DNA of 64,000 nucleotides from Glandiceps talaboti (Eukaryota; Hemichordata; Enteropneusta; Spengelidae), in NCBI RefSeq assembly GCF_964340395.1, contig NC_135551.1, positions 28,490,380 through 28,554,379 of the forward strand. Direction: 5' to 3'. Below are positions 11,340-45,391 of this stretch, one piece after another. The translations under genes were made by a program, and so were the position numbers. Positions within the stretch are counted from its first letter, which is position 1. Each line of letters starts with the position of its first letter. The notes under the pieces are model-generated. The model saw only the letters and a program-made list of their open reading frames with translations. It was not told the origin of the DNA and did not search any database.

Positions 11340-11429
11340 GGCCCTCACCAGAATTCTGTTTTGTATTGCTTTCAAAGAATGTATATTTTGTTTTAATTTC
11401 TGGTGAAATAAATTTCAATTTCAATTTCA
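11340..11429 (+). other. LINE 3' tail: hairpin, AAATAAA and TTTCAA repeats
   Basis: CACCAGAA (11346-11353) pairs perfectly with TTCTGGTG (11398-11405). AAATAAA follows, then tandem TTTCAA units. Stringent 3' hairpins followed by a short repeat are typical templates for target-primed reverse transcription in this LINE group. Confidence 0.65.
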
Positions 11430-11459
11430 ACACATAAACCAAAATATAAAACCAGATTT

Positions 11460-12110
11460 AAACTGAATGCCTCCCGTAAGGGAATCACTAATTATGCAAA
11501 TACCTCATTAAACTAAAAAAAAAACTATGGTAACAGGCTTTGTTTTTTGGACAAGCGTGCTTTCTTAGGTTAATGTATGTAAGAGTGTATGATACTACTT
11601 AATGCAGTCTTAAGATATAGCCTAATTACCGAAAATCATTAATTATGCAAATTATTCATTAACACTGTAAGGTAATCAACTAACTTTATAGGACATACAC
11701 AATTTGTTATGGTTAATGTATGTACTGAATTGTATTGAAATTGAAGCATGCAGTCGTAAGATATAGCCTAATTACCAAGAATCATTAATTATGTAAATTA
11801 TTTATTAACACTGTATGGTGCATCAACAAACTTGATAGGACATATGTGTTTTCTTATGGTTAATGTATGTACTAAATTATGTTGAATTTGAAGTATGTAT
11901 TCTTAAGATATAGCCTAATTACCAAAAATAATGAATTACGCAAATTATTCATTAACGCTCTAAGATACATCAACGAATTTTATAGGACAAATGTATGTTG
12001 TTATGTTTAACGAATATACTAAATTATATTGAAATTGAAGAATGCAGTCTTAAGATATTGCGTAATTAGTTGATTTCATTAATATTCAAATTTGTCTAAT
12101 TAAACATTAA
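11460..12110. repeat. ~147-bp tandem repeat, 4-5 diverged copies
   Basis: The marker AATTATGCAAAT or its variants recurs near 11489, 11640, 11787, 11934 and 12082, and GGTTAATGTATGTA near 11568, 11711 and 11858, a spacing of about 143-150 bp. Other shared pieces are AAGATATAGCCTAATTACC and CATTAACACTGTA. The copies are clearly diverged. One copy of the same family lies inverted near 36010-36150. Confidence 0.8.
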
Positions 12111-13440
12111 CAGATCTGGCTCAAAACCTAATCAGGTCTAGCTATTACCCTAAAGATTATATATCCCAAATTTCATTACAATTGAGCCAGCCGATTTTAT
12201 CATCTGAGTTGGGTAAAGAAAATGATTATTTTGTTGTGTTACTTATTTGAGAAAGCACCATCAATTTTTTACTTTGAATGTGACATCTTTTCGGCAACTA
12301 CTTTGAAAGATACGACATTAGGCCAGAAAAAAATGAAAAAGCTGTTCAACCTACCCATATATTTTTCCTGGTGATGGGCAATATATCCTTATGCGGGCTT
12401 CGCATTTTCTTTTTCAAAGTTAAGGATATTTCTTTATATTTTCTGAATAGTACATGTAACAATATACATTTGAGTCTATTCCAAATAATATAATATCTTA
12501 TACAGTTTTTTATTTGGCTCTGATGTTGCATACAAGCATGAATTGATATTAAATATCCAATGCGCACTAAAAGGAATTGAACAAAAGTTTACGACATTGG
12601 GCCATCAAAAGTCTGAAAGTCTTGAAATGTTTTGCTCTTTTTCGGGATTTTTTGGAACCAAATTAAACTTCAGGAGAAGTCATTCACCATGTGCACATCC
12701 GCATAATATCTTTTAGCTTTGCCTAACAAAATGCACTTCCAAATAATATGTAGTGCATAGCATAATTGTTTAAATTCTGGTATTTTATTACGTCTATGGT
12801 TTGCTATTGCATGCTTCTAAAATTGCCTCCTACACTGTCTTATTTTCACCTTTGGAGTTGTCTCCTTCCAATGCATCACTGTACCATGTGACTTTATATC
12901 TCCACTGTAGTGTAGGCGACAGAAGGGGTGGCTAAAATAATGCTTGAGTTTCAATTGGCGGGGCTTAACATTTTTTGAGAAGAGAGGGTGAGAGGAACTA
13001 CACTATTCGTTTAACCGTAAATTGTGTACACTTCCTAACTGTAGCTATGCAGACAAATTGCATGAGATAGTATCAAGATGACTGAATAAGTTATATCTAA
13101 ACTCGACCTGAAATATTTTGCTATCATTATATATGGTTTGTTTTATCCTTGTCAAGCATTGTGAAAAAATGAAATCGATCTACTTACCCAATGTGATGGG
13201 TTAGCTTACCCGTTGACCAGCATTTTTTTTTCTGACCTTACATATGATATTTAATTGCGTATGCTAAAATATGTATTATGTAAATTGCATGCAAATTTAT
13301 GTAAATTTCAAATACAAGATTGCACCAAGACAAAGTTCTGCCCCCCCCCCCCTTGGCAATTTGGTCAGGCTACGACCCTGAAGTTTACCGAGAGTCTTCT
13401 TTTTTCCTCGTCTGTCATCACTGTGTGGGTCGTGACTTGG
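12111..13440. other. AT-rich intergenic sequence
   Basis: I see no gene here. There is a C12 run at 13341-13352 and a short similar pair, TACGACATTAGGCCA near 12310 and TACGACATTGGGCCA near 12591. The 73-codon minus-strand frame at 12346-12567 has no recognisable features. Confidence 0.5.
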
Positions 13441-13449
13441 ACCAATGAA

Positions 13450-13900
13450 CTTGTGTCATAAATTGAAACAGCTGATGACTCGTCGGAAGAATCTGTACAC
13501 ACATTTTGTGCTTCCTGTCATTAATTTGGCAACGGAGTCTTTTATGTAGCCGTCTGTCTCTTGTCAGATTTTGATAGTGTTGTAGGTTGACGAGGCTACA
13601 GGCTGATCGTGTCCTGCCAGAAATATTAGCCTCTGCAATTGTTCTGCTTATGTATCCATCCGTGTTTGCATATTGTTTTCTGTGACGGAACTGTTGCCTT
13701 GCGTGAATTTCGTTTTGTTCTTAGGTCGGGTCGACTACTGCTTGTTCTTGTGGCTCTGCTTGGGGTTCTCTTGCCTCGTGGTCCACTGAACTTGAATTCA
13801 ATTCCTCTACGAGTCTGTTTGACTTGTGCTTGTCATGTTCCATGAGGAAAGCTTATCGCTCAGTCTAATGTGACCTTTGATCGGTTCCTCACAAGTGGAA
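13450..13900 (-). other. GC-richer decayed segment, possible old transposon coding DNA
   Basis: The segment is visibly less AT-rich than its surroundings. On the minus strand one frame stays protein-like for a long stretch with few stops, with polar and charged composition (HEAREPQAEPQEQ, QFRHRKQY, NLTRDRRLHKR). I cannot assign it to a family. It could be gag-like retrotransposon DNA or chance. Confidence 0.25.
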
Positions 13901-14394
13901 CAATTTTTGAGTGACATTAGTTGTTCCCAACAGACGTACTATTTAGTCAGCCACCTGTCTGTGAATACGAACAACATTACAAAGTCTGGCGAGAAAGTAC
14001 CCTGTTCATTGACGCATGCGCAGTCACCCTGCCTAAGGTGTTTCGCTGCACATCTTATATTCAAAAATATAATAGCATTGCAATCTTTGATCTCGGGTCT
14101 TTGAACTTTTGTCTTTGGTGTTCAAGAAGGGTGGAAATTTGTGCCGCCAGATGTAATAGTAATGAAATACAATTTGAAATAGCCATTACACCGAATTTTG
14201 CTGTGCTTTAAATCTCCATAAAGTGTAAATGACATTTTAGTCTATAACACATACTTATATTATGTTATTATGATGATGGTGGGATCTTATATTTCGGCAG
14301 CTATCTGTACATATATGTCATAGGCCATCTTATACCACAAAATAAAGTTATAAAAATAGTATTTCACATGATGCCACCAGTTTTTTGTTCTTTC

Positions 14395-14428
<34 letters not shown>

Positions 14429-15186
14429 ATTATTATTGCTACTGCTGCTGCTACTGCTGGTGGTGGTGCACGTGGTGGTGGTGGTAGTTGTGGTGATGGT
14501 GGGAACATATTGCATGTTAGACACGGAAGGAAAAATGAATTACCTTTTTTTCAAATGTGAGTATTATGAGTACACTTTCGTGTTCTGTATGTAACGTTTG
14601 TCACTTTTGTTTTACAACTCAATGTCATTCTGTATGTTTTGTTATATGTTTAAAGTCAAGAAGATCAACAAAACCCAATAAAATATATATTTCAAGCTGC
14701 AGGAATTGCAGCTAGAACGTTTTGTGAAACTTGTTTGTTAAATGTAATGACTTACTTGTAATATTGTACATCCTGAACAGTATTAAATCACCTTTGTGTA
14801 ATGACATATGTGTATCTGTACACAATATGGTACAAAGTGCAACCACAATTCCAACATGTCACTGTTACACTACTTGTGGATAGAATAACCTCTAATTAAC
14901 ACGTGTGTCTAATTATTGGTATTTTCACAGTTTATCAGAGAGTATATTGTTTATTGTCTGATCAAAAAATAATATCCCAGTTATATCTAGTGCAGTGAAA
15001 GTAGCCCCAAAATACAAAATGGCTCTTTTTGTATCTGGAAAATGGTAATGTGACTGGTATTTGTAATAACAATTTGTAAAAATAATGTACTAAATAAATA
15101 CTGCCTTATCCAAAATATATACCCTGTGTTTGTGATTTTTATATCCGTGTTGTAAACATGTATTGGATGTCTTTTCATTGTTGTTA
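13901..15186. other. Intergenic sequence with a (TTG)n/(GTG)n microsatellite
   Basis: No gene is recognised. Trinucleotide repeats occupy 14395-14505. Confidence 0.5.
14395..14505. repeat. (TTG)n-(CTG)n-(GTG)n trinucleotide repeat
   Basis: TTG units grade into TTA, CTG and GTG units. The poly-Leu/Val and poly-Thr frames on both strands come only from this repeat. Confidence 0.95.
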
Positions 15187-16346
15187 TTAGCCCCAAACAG
15201 GCGCTATAGGAATGACATGTCCATCTGTACGTCCGTCCGTCCGTCGACACGTACGTACGTATGTATGTATGTATGTATGTATGTATGTATGTATGTATGT
15301 ATGTACGACGTCCATTCATCCGTCCATGGTCGGCCATATCACTGACTCACATGACTCAATTTCATCCAAACCTGACACAAAAGTCACAAAAGCTTTCATA
15401 AATATGAAGAAACTTTATTTCAACAACATTAATCAATTCATACAAATAAATAAACAAAGTATGAGTATTGAGAAAGTTATGAGTTCTGTGATATTAGTTT
15501 TAACGCATTTCATAAATCACTTCAATAATTGTTATATGATATACAAAGCTGTATTTTTACAAATAAATTCACTAGTAAAATCTTTTCTGAGTAAAGACTG
15601 TTAAAAATTTAAATCTTTGTCATCTCCTTCAAGAAGCCGTACATATTACATGCGATGTGGTATTTATTGAACATATTATTACCAATGTCATGTTATTCTA
15701 TTTAAGAAATAAACAATTTGAAGCAACATATACCAAGTCCATATCTGTAACTCAATGCATTAAAAGCAAGTCTTCATGGAATACATAACCCCCTCTAATA
15801 GACACTTTAATGTAGTCTCCATGCATTAACATTTTGAAGTTAATTGATAAATCATGATTGTTCACTACAAATATGGCTGCCATTGCGTAAGAAGTTATAT
15901 AAGCACCAAAAGTAATGCATGTGTATGTTTATCTGGTTCTGCAATACCTATAGACATGATCTAAAAGACATTAGCCACACACAATTGCTACAAGTGGCCT
16001 CAATATGTATGTAATAGCTTAATTTTGGTAGTCTATGAATATAATCTATGATTGAAGATGTTTGATTATTCAGTTTACATATAGTGACTGTTTACTACAG
16101 ATATGGCTGCCATTCAGTAAATATTACATGAGCACCAAAACTAATTCCTGTTGTGTATACTTCTTTTCTTCAATATTACTTTTAAACGTGATACTAAAAA
16201 TGTATCTATGATAAGCAGGAATTGGCTCGATTTTGATAATTGACCCTGAAGGTCAAGGTCTACAAAATAGCTCGCATATGTTTGAAAAAATCGGATATTG
16301 TATGTCTGGGAAATGACGCATTGTAATGGCACCCCTTGGGGGCTAA
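15187..16346. mobile_element. ~1.16-kb non-autonomous element with terminal inverted repeats
   Basis: The left end TTAGCCCCAAACAGGCGC (from 15187) matches the reverse complement of the right end, TTAGCCCCCAAGGGGTGCC (ending about 16345), and similarity continues for roughly 30 bp. Inside are a (GTCC)n-(GTAT)n microsatellite (15232-15305) and a diverged internal duplication (TATGGCTGCCATT near 15873 and 16101, with GAGCACCAAAA downstream). No transposase is seen. Target duplications are not clear. Confidence 0.5.
15232..15305. repeat. (GTCC)n-(GTAT)n microsatellite
   Basis: GTCC units are followed by about 15 GTAT units inside the TIR element. Confidence 0.95.
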
Positions 16347-19300
16347 AAATAGAAAATATATGAAGTGTTCGGTGTTGTCAGAAAAGGGAAGTCTTTTGTA
16401 AATGACTAAGAAAACCAAGTCACGTCAAGCGTGTGCACGTATCTATCACTTTCCCTATATTGAAACGTCACCGCGCAGAAATAGTTTGATGATTTGCATT
16501 TACTTGATTGTGAATACAAGTGATTACTTGCTTTTACAGAGTTGTTTGTTTTAGTTCACTTAATGTGCGTACAATAACAAACATTTTATTTATTAGTATT
16601 AACAATAATTTGGTCTATGTTATTTCACATATGTTTTTAGTAGTAGGACAAACATGGTTATAGATTAGTCTCTAAAAATAAAAACTCATTCCTTACCCAT
16701 ATGGCCATACACATAATTTCGACATTGTCATTGACTATCACATTGTAACTACGTTCTTACACTGTATGTGTTTAATAGCTGACTTTCCTACAAGTAGGAG
16801 TTATGTTTCAACATCCCAATATAAGGGAGAGGAAAACGTAATTAACCAGAAGTGCAGGTTGTGTTCAGCAAAATTACCATTGTATAGCGAATAAATATCA
16901 AGGCACAAGAAAGATAATACTAATATTAAAATCACTGCTTGATATATGATGTATATATGGGTATATATATTTAAGATGCAGCTACTAAATTAATTATCAA
17001 ATAATTTTCAAACTTATATAAGGTAACGGTATGGACAAATTTGAGATGTTTGCAGATATTTTAAATCAATTTGCCGACTGTGTGTATTTCAATCTCCCCT
17101 CACTGTAAGTAAGTAGTTAATGTTACACACCGTTACACACAGTGGTTGGTTGTACTTATGACCACGTTCAATATACAAAACAAACAAATAAACCGTCTAT
17201 AAATTTAATCGTATCTCTCCAGTTAAAGTATGAAAATGCTCATTTCGACGACTACGAACTAAGTATTCCAAAAGATTAATTCCTATTATCAAAGTTTACT
17301 GAATTTGTATAGTCTGTCTATTCATTAAAGATATATATTGTGTACATAAATATGAAAAATCGACCAATTTCGATCTAAAAAAGATTAATTACATCCTCAA
17401 TTATAGCTAGAAATGACATGAACATTTCGTTTCCTATAATGTTATTGGCATTAGGTGATATTTCAATAACACAAAATACATAACTAGGAATAAAAACACA
17501 GCGTTACGTTGGACCAGGTATCGTGTTCAACGTGTACTTTTTATCTGCAAAAAAAAGAATGTATCTTTTACATGTTCGAGTCTGGTCACCAGGTGGCGAA
17601 GTGGAGAATATCTTTAGAGTACTTTATATTCTTTTATCCAACATATAAAATGTTTTAGTAAATTTGAAATTGTTATAAGAAACCACCTTTATAGCATTAA
17701 GGTAACCCAGTAACAGTATTAGATATGAAGATCAATGCCATTAATTATTGAATACATAAATACACTTACATTTTTCCACTTGTGAAAAGCCCCTAGGAAA
17801 GCATAAACGTTATATCTACACTAAAATACACGTGTGCAAGTTAGAAAGACAACATGTGAGATAAACTGTTACGTACACATTTTGAACAGTTTGCAATACG
17901 TTTCATCAAAAATTCGTCGTATTATTGAGTACAAAAATACAAGGTTCACAAATTGTGGAAATTGAGAGAAAAACAATGTGACGACACATTTTCCTGTAAA
18001 CTTGCCAACCTTACTCTTTATCTTTGTACACTGTTTTCATCATTTTAACTCTTTATGTGATATGCAGTCTTCAAGGTATGTGCTTATCAAATGAAAATTA
18101 TAAGACACAAAAGTTCAAGCCAAGGCCAGTCCCATACACTTTTACCGAACCTAATGTAATGAAATCACCATGACTGAATGATCCTTCTTGGTAGAAGAGA
18201 GTACTCTTTCCTATCCATTACTTCTACCTCTCCATGCCTACAGTTCATAATGAACTAAAAAGGACCTTTTGGCATTTATTATGTTACTAATAGACACCCA
18301 TTGATCATTAATGTCAAAGAAGCCTTTTCTCAATGTATGCTCAGCCACGTTCCAGTGTTTGATATCAAATGTGCCCGAGATACAAGATAACTGTTAACTT
18401 TAGTGTATAGTGTGATGACGCTCATAATAACTTTCATAAACTGTTCTAGGAATGAGTGCATATGCTCACATACCTCTTTTTCTTTCATAGCAAAAATTAA
18501 GGGCATTGTGATACAAGAGAGACAAGGAAAATTCTGCTTCTTACTTAGATCTTAAAATTCTAAAACCACTGGAAGCTGAATCACTTTCAACAGAACTTCA
18601 CATGATTTTGCCACATCTAAAAGTCTATTTTCAATTATTTTTTACTAGATCCTAAATGATACTGACTGGAAATTTGGAACAGGAATTCCTTGCCGGTTTC
18701 AGAAAAGGTGCAATTGTGACCAAAGCAATAAATATGTTCTCTACTAGGAGAAATATTGTTCTCCGAATTCATATGAAATGGACATTTATAAATGCAAACC
18801 TATTCCAATATTTGTAAACTGCACTTGTCATCATAAAGTCTTGTCATAACGATAAAAGATCATAATCGTTTAGAAATACAGCTATGTAATCACTTCAATG
18901 ACGATCAGAGTAAATATTTACTTTCATTGGTCAAAATATCAGCGGCAGTATCTTAGCTATGCAGCGGCGCATCTGCCAGGCACATCACAATCTTCAGAAG
19001 GCACGAGTCACTTATAAACTAGAAGGGAAAACAAAACAAGCGGTTTAAAATAAATTACTCTTGCGCCCTCTCTCGATGATTCCTTGTGAGGCCATGAAGA
19101 AATTGACGTTTTCATCCAATCTATCCATTGTAATTATGCAGTACTTTATCCTTGAGTCCATCCTCTTTATGGTTTAGTGTATTATCTTATAACCAATGAG
19201 TTATCAAGATTTATTCAACAATGCAAGGACAGCGCTGCATATGCAATCAGATCTGTAAGGGATTTTGAAACTAAATAGGTTGATCTCGTCCCAAATAAAA

Positions 19301-19894
19301 TCATTGAATACTGACTTGTTAGGTATGGCTTGAAACAAAATCGTTGAATACACAAACCAGTAGAATTAAAAAACAGTTATAATTACTCCGAAAAAAATAC
19401 AACATAGTAAAATACACAAACCTTCAAAGTAACAAATTAATAACAAACTTGTATAGTGCGATAAATTGCAGACACATCCTTATTAATATTTGACATATTG
19501 AATGAAAGTTCAGTATGTTGCAGTTCTTATATATTCTAATTAAGAGTAACATATACATCTTATGTCACTTGATGAAATTGCGGTTACGACATACTATATT
19601 ATTCTAAACTATGACATTCTGCACTTTTAGTTTTGAAAGTGTTATAACATTTTATCAGACGCTTATATGAGCAGAAATGTATGTATAAACGCATTTTATC
19701 ACTTCGTATTTCATACCAATATACACGACATTTGTTTTCCAGAAGTCATGTCCAGAAATTTGAGGTATGATGTATATAGAAATACAATTCAATAGACATG
19801 TGATTTTAATACGTTATATCATTCAGATAGCTAATAGTTACCATTCCCTTAAATATTGCCTCACCTATGGATGTCATCATCATGCCATAGTTTG
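16347..19894. other. AT-rich 3' flank of receptor 2
   Basis: I see no gene, long ORF or strong repeat. On the minus strand an ATTAAA at 19805-19810 lies about 85 nt past the receptor 2 stop codon and is the nearest candidate poly(A) signal. Confidence 0.5.
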
Positions 19895-41899
<22,005 letters not shown>

Positions 41900-41973
41900 A
41901 CTCTGTTTCTTGAATGTGCACTCTTGCAGAGACTAACCAAGTCTGCTTTACACTGAACTGTGGGGTTCCAATA

Positions 41974-42007
41974 AAAGTGAGAAGGTATTATCAAAGGATT
42001 TATATAC
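41974..42007 (-). promoter_or_regulatory. Core promoter of receptor 2: TATA box and initiator
   Basis: On the minus strand GTATATAAAT (42007-41998) is followed about 28 bp later by TCACTTT (41980-41974), which fits the initiator YYANWYY with A at 41978 as the likely start site. The resulting leader of about 80 nt has no ATG before the one at 41899. Both elements and their spacing are canonical; transcription is inferred. Confidence 0.55.
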
Positions 42008-42009
42008 AG

Positions 42010-43300
42010 GCCCTCTAATGAAGTGATAACAAGCTATCGTGCCAATGTGTACCCAGGAACAATTTGTTTGTGCTTGCTGGATGTTAACATCAAATTTGAT
42101 CCTATTTAGTGAAGATTTTGAGGTTTATATTCAATTTGCTGTACGGCGCTTGCCAGAAAACGATCAGGGGCCAATTAAGTTGTCATCAGTGATTTACTAA
42201 AGGAAATGCAATTTGTAGACCTCTCTATCCCTAGATATCAGTCAGATGATGCCATGGTAACGTAGGATCACGTGTTCGATTGTTTAAAACCAATAATATT
42301 TATATCTAACATGTTTAGCTAATGTTTAAGTACAAAAGTATATTTGTTTTAAAGGTTACCAATTTGAATAAAATATATTTGAATCATATCAGACCTGATC
42401 TTACTACTGTTACCTTGACAACATTTGTGTAGTGCAAAGTGAAAAAAAAATACGAAACGTGGGGAAAAAAATTTAAAATAAACAACAACTCGTTTTTTTG
42501 AAAGTCACCAGTACTTCAATGCAACCATTGTCATTTGCAGGATAAATAAGTACAGCTGTTTACTGAAGAGAGTGTTTTAGTAAATTTTAGATTCAACTCA
42601 TAAAACCAACAAGTTCTTTCAACTTCTCTGGTTGCCTGTCGCGGCCTAAACGTGCCTTTAACATTGGCATAACTGATTATATACCACTTAGATGAATTAA
42701 TCTGTACTCTTGTTTAATGCTGAGTAACATTTGCTAAATGAAGGAACGAAGTGTACTTTAAAGACTGTTATTAACTTCATAAGGAAATATGAGTAGGCTT
42801 AGACATAAATAATTTTACATCGAAAGAGTAATACATCAGGAACTAAACCCTGCCCGTACACAGATCATCTCTGCCCTTTTTAAGTTTATATACAGTTCAG
42901 CGAATTGTGATAACTTACTCAAAATAGTCGCGTCTTCTTGGCGCCTATATCGGAACTGATTTTACATTATATTACAAGCCAGGTTTTCAAAGCTACAAAA
43001 TACCTGCACAGGAATTATCCATGGGGTATAGTACGCATATATAGTGTTATATAGAATGCTCTCAACACACAATTCAGTAATGTCCATGTTTTATATTACT
43101 AAACGGTGAACATAGCACTGACTTTCTATTACTAATTTTATAGGATACCTAACTGGTATTGATTTTCTCAAAACTTATACATAACTATTTTAGACAACTT
43201 TGTTTGGAGTTATTGAGCATGTAAGTGTTCGACTTGTCAGGACGGTTAAGAGGTATTTTTGTCAAATTATGGGTGGCTGGGTGGGTGGTTGTTTGATTAA
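42010..43300. other. Upstream flank of receptor 2
   Basis: AT-rich, with no gene seen. Beyond the TATA/initiator pair I see no defined regulatory motif. Confidence 0.5.
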
Positions 43301-43301
43301 A

Positions 43302-43303
43302 TG

Positions 43304-43337
<34 letters not shown>

Positions 43338-43417
43338 TGTATGTATGTATGTGTATGTGTGTGCGCGTGCGTGCGTGCGTATGTGTGTGTATGTGTGTGT
43401 GTATGTATGTATGTATG

Positions 43418-43478
<61 letters not shown>

Positions 43479-43542
43479 CATGTATGTATGTATGTATGTA
43501 TGTATGTATGTATGTATGTATGTATGTATGTATGTATGTATG
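43302..43542. repeat. (GTAT)n/(GTGC)n compound microsatellite
   Basis: GTAT units surround a GTGTGCGCGTGCGTGC block; about 240 bp. Confidence 0.97.
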
Positions 43543-43843
43543 GTTGATTGGTTTGTTTATTTGTTGGTTGGGCACGTGCCTGTTGCATTCATCACTATAG
43601 GCACACATCAGTATATGTTTGCAGATTAAAGAAACGTGGAATGCTGCCGTAGTCTAATGGTTCCCTCCTGTTGAAATCGTTGTGAGCGCAACGAAGAACA
43701 AAGTAAGATTTATCGTGTGCCAGAAGGAATGCAAGATTTATGAAACAGAGAGTCAATAATTTGTTTTTGTAATCTCTGTTTAAGTCGATCATTGCACCTG
43801 ACGGCAAATTTGAAGTTGACACTGTATGTATTCATTCATTGAT

Positions 43844-43970
<127 letters not shown>

Positions 43971-44736
43971 GCAATGAAATATTTACCCACATCGATTCCA
44001 GTCAATAGCCGTTATTTCTGCCTTCAGAATATATTGCATTGTTTGATGAGCATTACTCTGCCATTATCATTTTATTCATATTGAATCTTAAAATACATGC
44101 AGTGTCTATTGAACTGTGTATCTAATATTCAGCATGAATATTTTCTTTCTGTCCGTGCTATTCAGCATTTAGATAAAAGATACTAAAATTTTAATTTGGA
44201 TAAAGTTTTCAAGGTTACCAAATGTTTAAGTAATTTCAAAATTCGTTGCAAAGGAGCAGTTGTTATCACTATAATTTTAAAATATTACAAATTGATTTGT
44301 GTAAAGTATTGAAAGGGTAATGATTTGACCGCGAGGCAAAAAAGACGCTGAACATGGCAACACCGTCTAGTTTTCAATTGAACGATTTTACATTGAAGCA
44401 AGTTACTCCATTCGAATATATGGTCATGTTTTCTTGTTATTTGTGGTTTACTTAGTTTATGAATTGATTAATGTCGGTTTTTAAAGTAAATATCTTAGTG
44501 GTACATTATAATGTAGAAATAACGTTGGTAGTATTATCATTTGGGAGAATAGTTAATTTGGAAGGTATAAAGATGTATGTCTGATGTCCAATTGATTCAT
44601 CGATCGATTTACTTATTGATAATTAATAGACCGATCGATAGCTAGTAAATCGATGGAGGGGGAGAGACTGATCACTGATTGATGAATAAATATCATATGC
44701 TAAATGATAACTCACTTGGTCACAACATGAAAGACT

Positions 44737-44737
<1 letters not shown>
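43971..44737. other. AT-rich sequence
   Basis: No gene or repeat recognised. ATCGATCGAT-like strings near 44600-44650 are short and degenerate. Confidence 0.45.
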
Positions 44738-44806
<69 letters not shown>

Positions 44807-44888
44807 GTGAGTGAGTGAGTGAGTGAGTGAGTGAGTGAGTGTGATTTTTACTGTTCTGCAGTAGAGTGTGTGTGTGTGTGTGTGTGTA
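44738..44888. repeat. (ACAG)n-(TGAG)n-(GT)n microsatellite
   Basis: ACAG units to about 44806, TGAG units to 44840, and a separate GT run at 44866-44888. Confidence 0.95.
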
Positions 44889-45280
44889 TTATGTGTCCCT
44901 ACTAGGCCACCGTATTCTCACCAGACAGTCTGGATACTGTGGTGACGCCATTACATTAAACGATACACCAAATGACATTGGAATTGCTTTAGACTCCAGC
45001 CCATACATCATGGACATATAAACAATGTACACAATTAAAACAAACAGTATCGAAGCATTTAAAGACTTGGCGTCAAATTGTTGCTTGATCCTGTGTCTAA
45101 AGCATATCTTTTGTAAAACTTTAGGTCCGGATAAAATTAACATCTGTGACAATTTGACCCAAACCCTTTGAATTTCTTTTTCTTACAAAAACATTCAAAA
45201 TATACATATATATAGTTGGTAACTTTCAAATTCGTATTTCATCGTTTTGCAGGTAATGGTTACAATTTGTTGTTGGTGTC

Positions 45281-45302
45281 CTGCTGCTGCTGCTATTGTT
45301 GC

Positions 45303-45351
<49 letters not shown>

Positions 45352-45391
45352 GCTGTTGTTGTTGCTGTCCTCGTTGTCGTTGTTGTTTAAC
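45281..45391. repeat. (TTG)n/(CTG)n trinucleotide repeat
   Basis: About 110 bp of TTG with interspersed CTG and TCG. The poly-Cys frame is an artefact. Confidence 0.95.

Larger units (their letters stand above)
4092..11429 (+). mobile_element. Decayed LINE (CR1/L2-like) split by its own 52-bp satellite
   Basis: Non-LTR retroelement remains lie on both sides of the array at 5008-10049. On the left are a probable 5' UTR, an ORF1-like start at 4576, and the ORF2 segment between endonuclease and RT (SWQPVY, NPNDAYTAF, KYKLYRNIL, AKRHYY). On the right the same segment resumes in frame (GNTNKIWKTM), followed by RT pieces including LADD for the usual YADD/FADD box, the C-terminal TDLGVSID, LTWKSHI, SLIFPHLSY and IWGNTYP motifs, and a 3' tail with a hairpin, AAATAAA and TTTCAA repeats. 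The endonuclease and the N-terminal half of the RT are missing, and stops and frameshifts occur throughout, so the copy is dead. The 5' boundary is uncertain. Family assignment to the CR1/L2/Jockey group is by motif recognition only. Confidence 0.85.
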
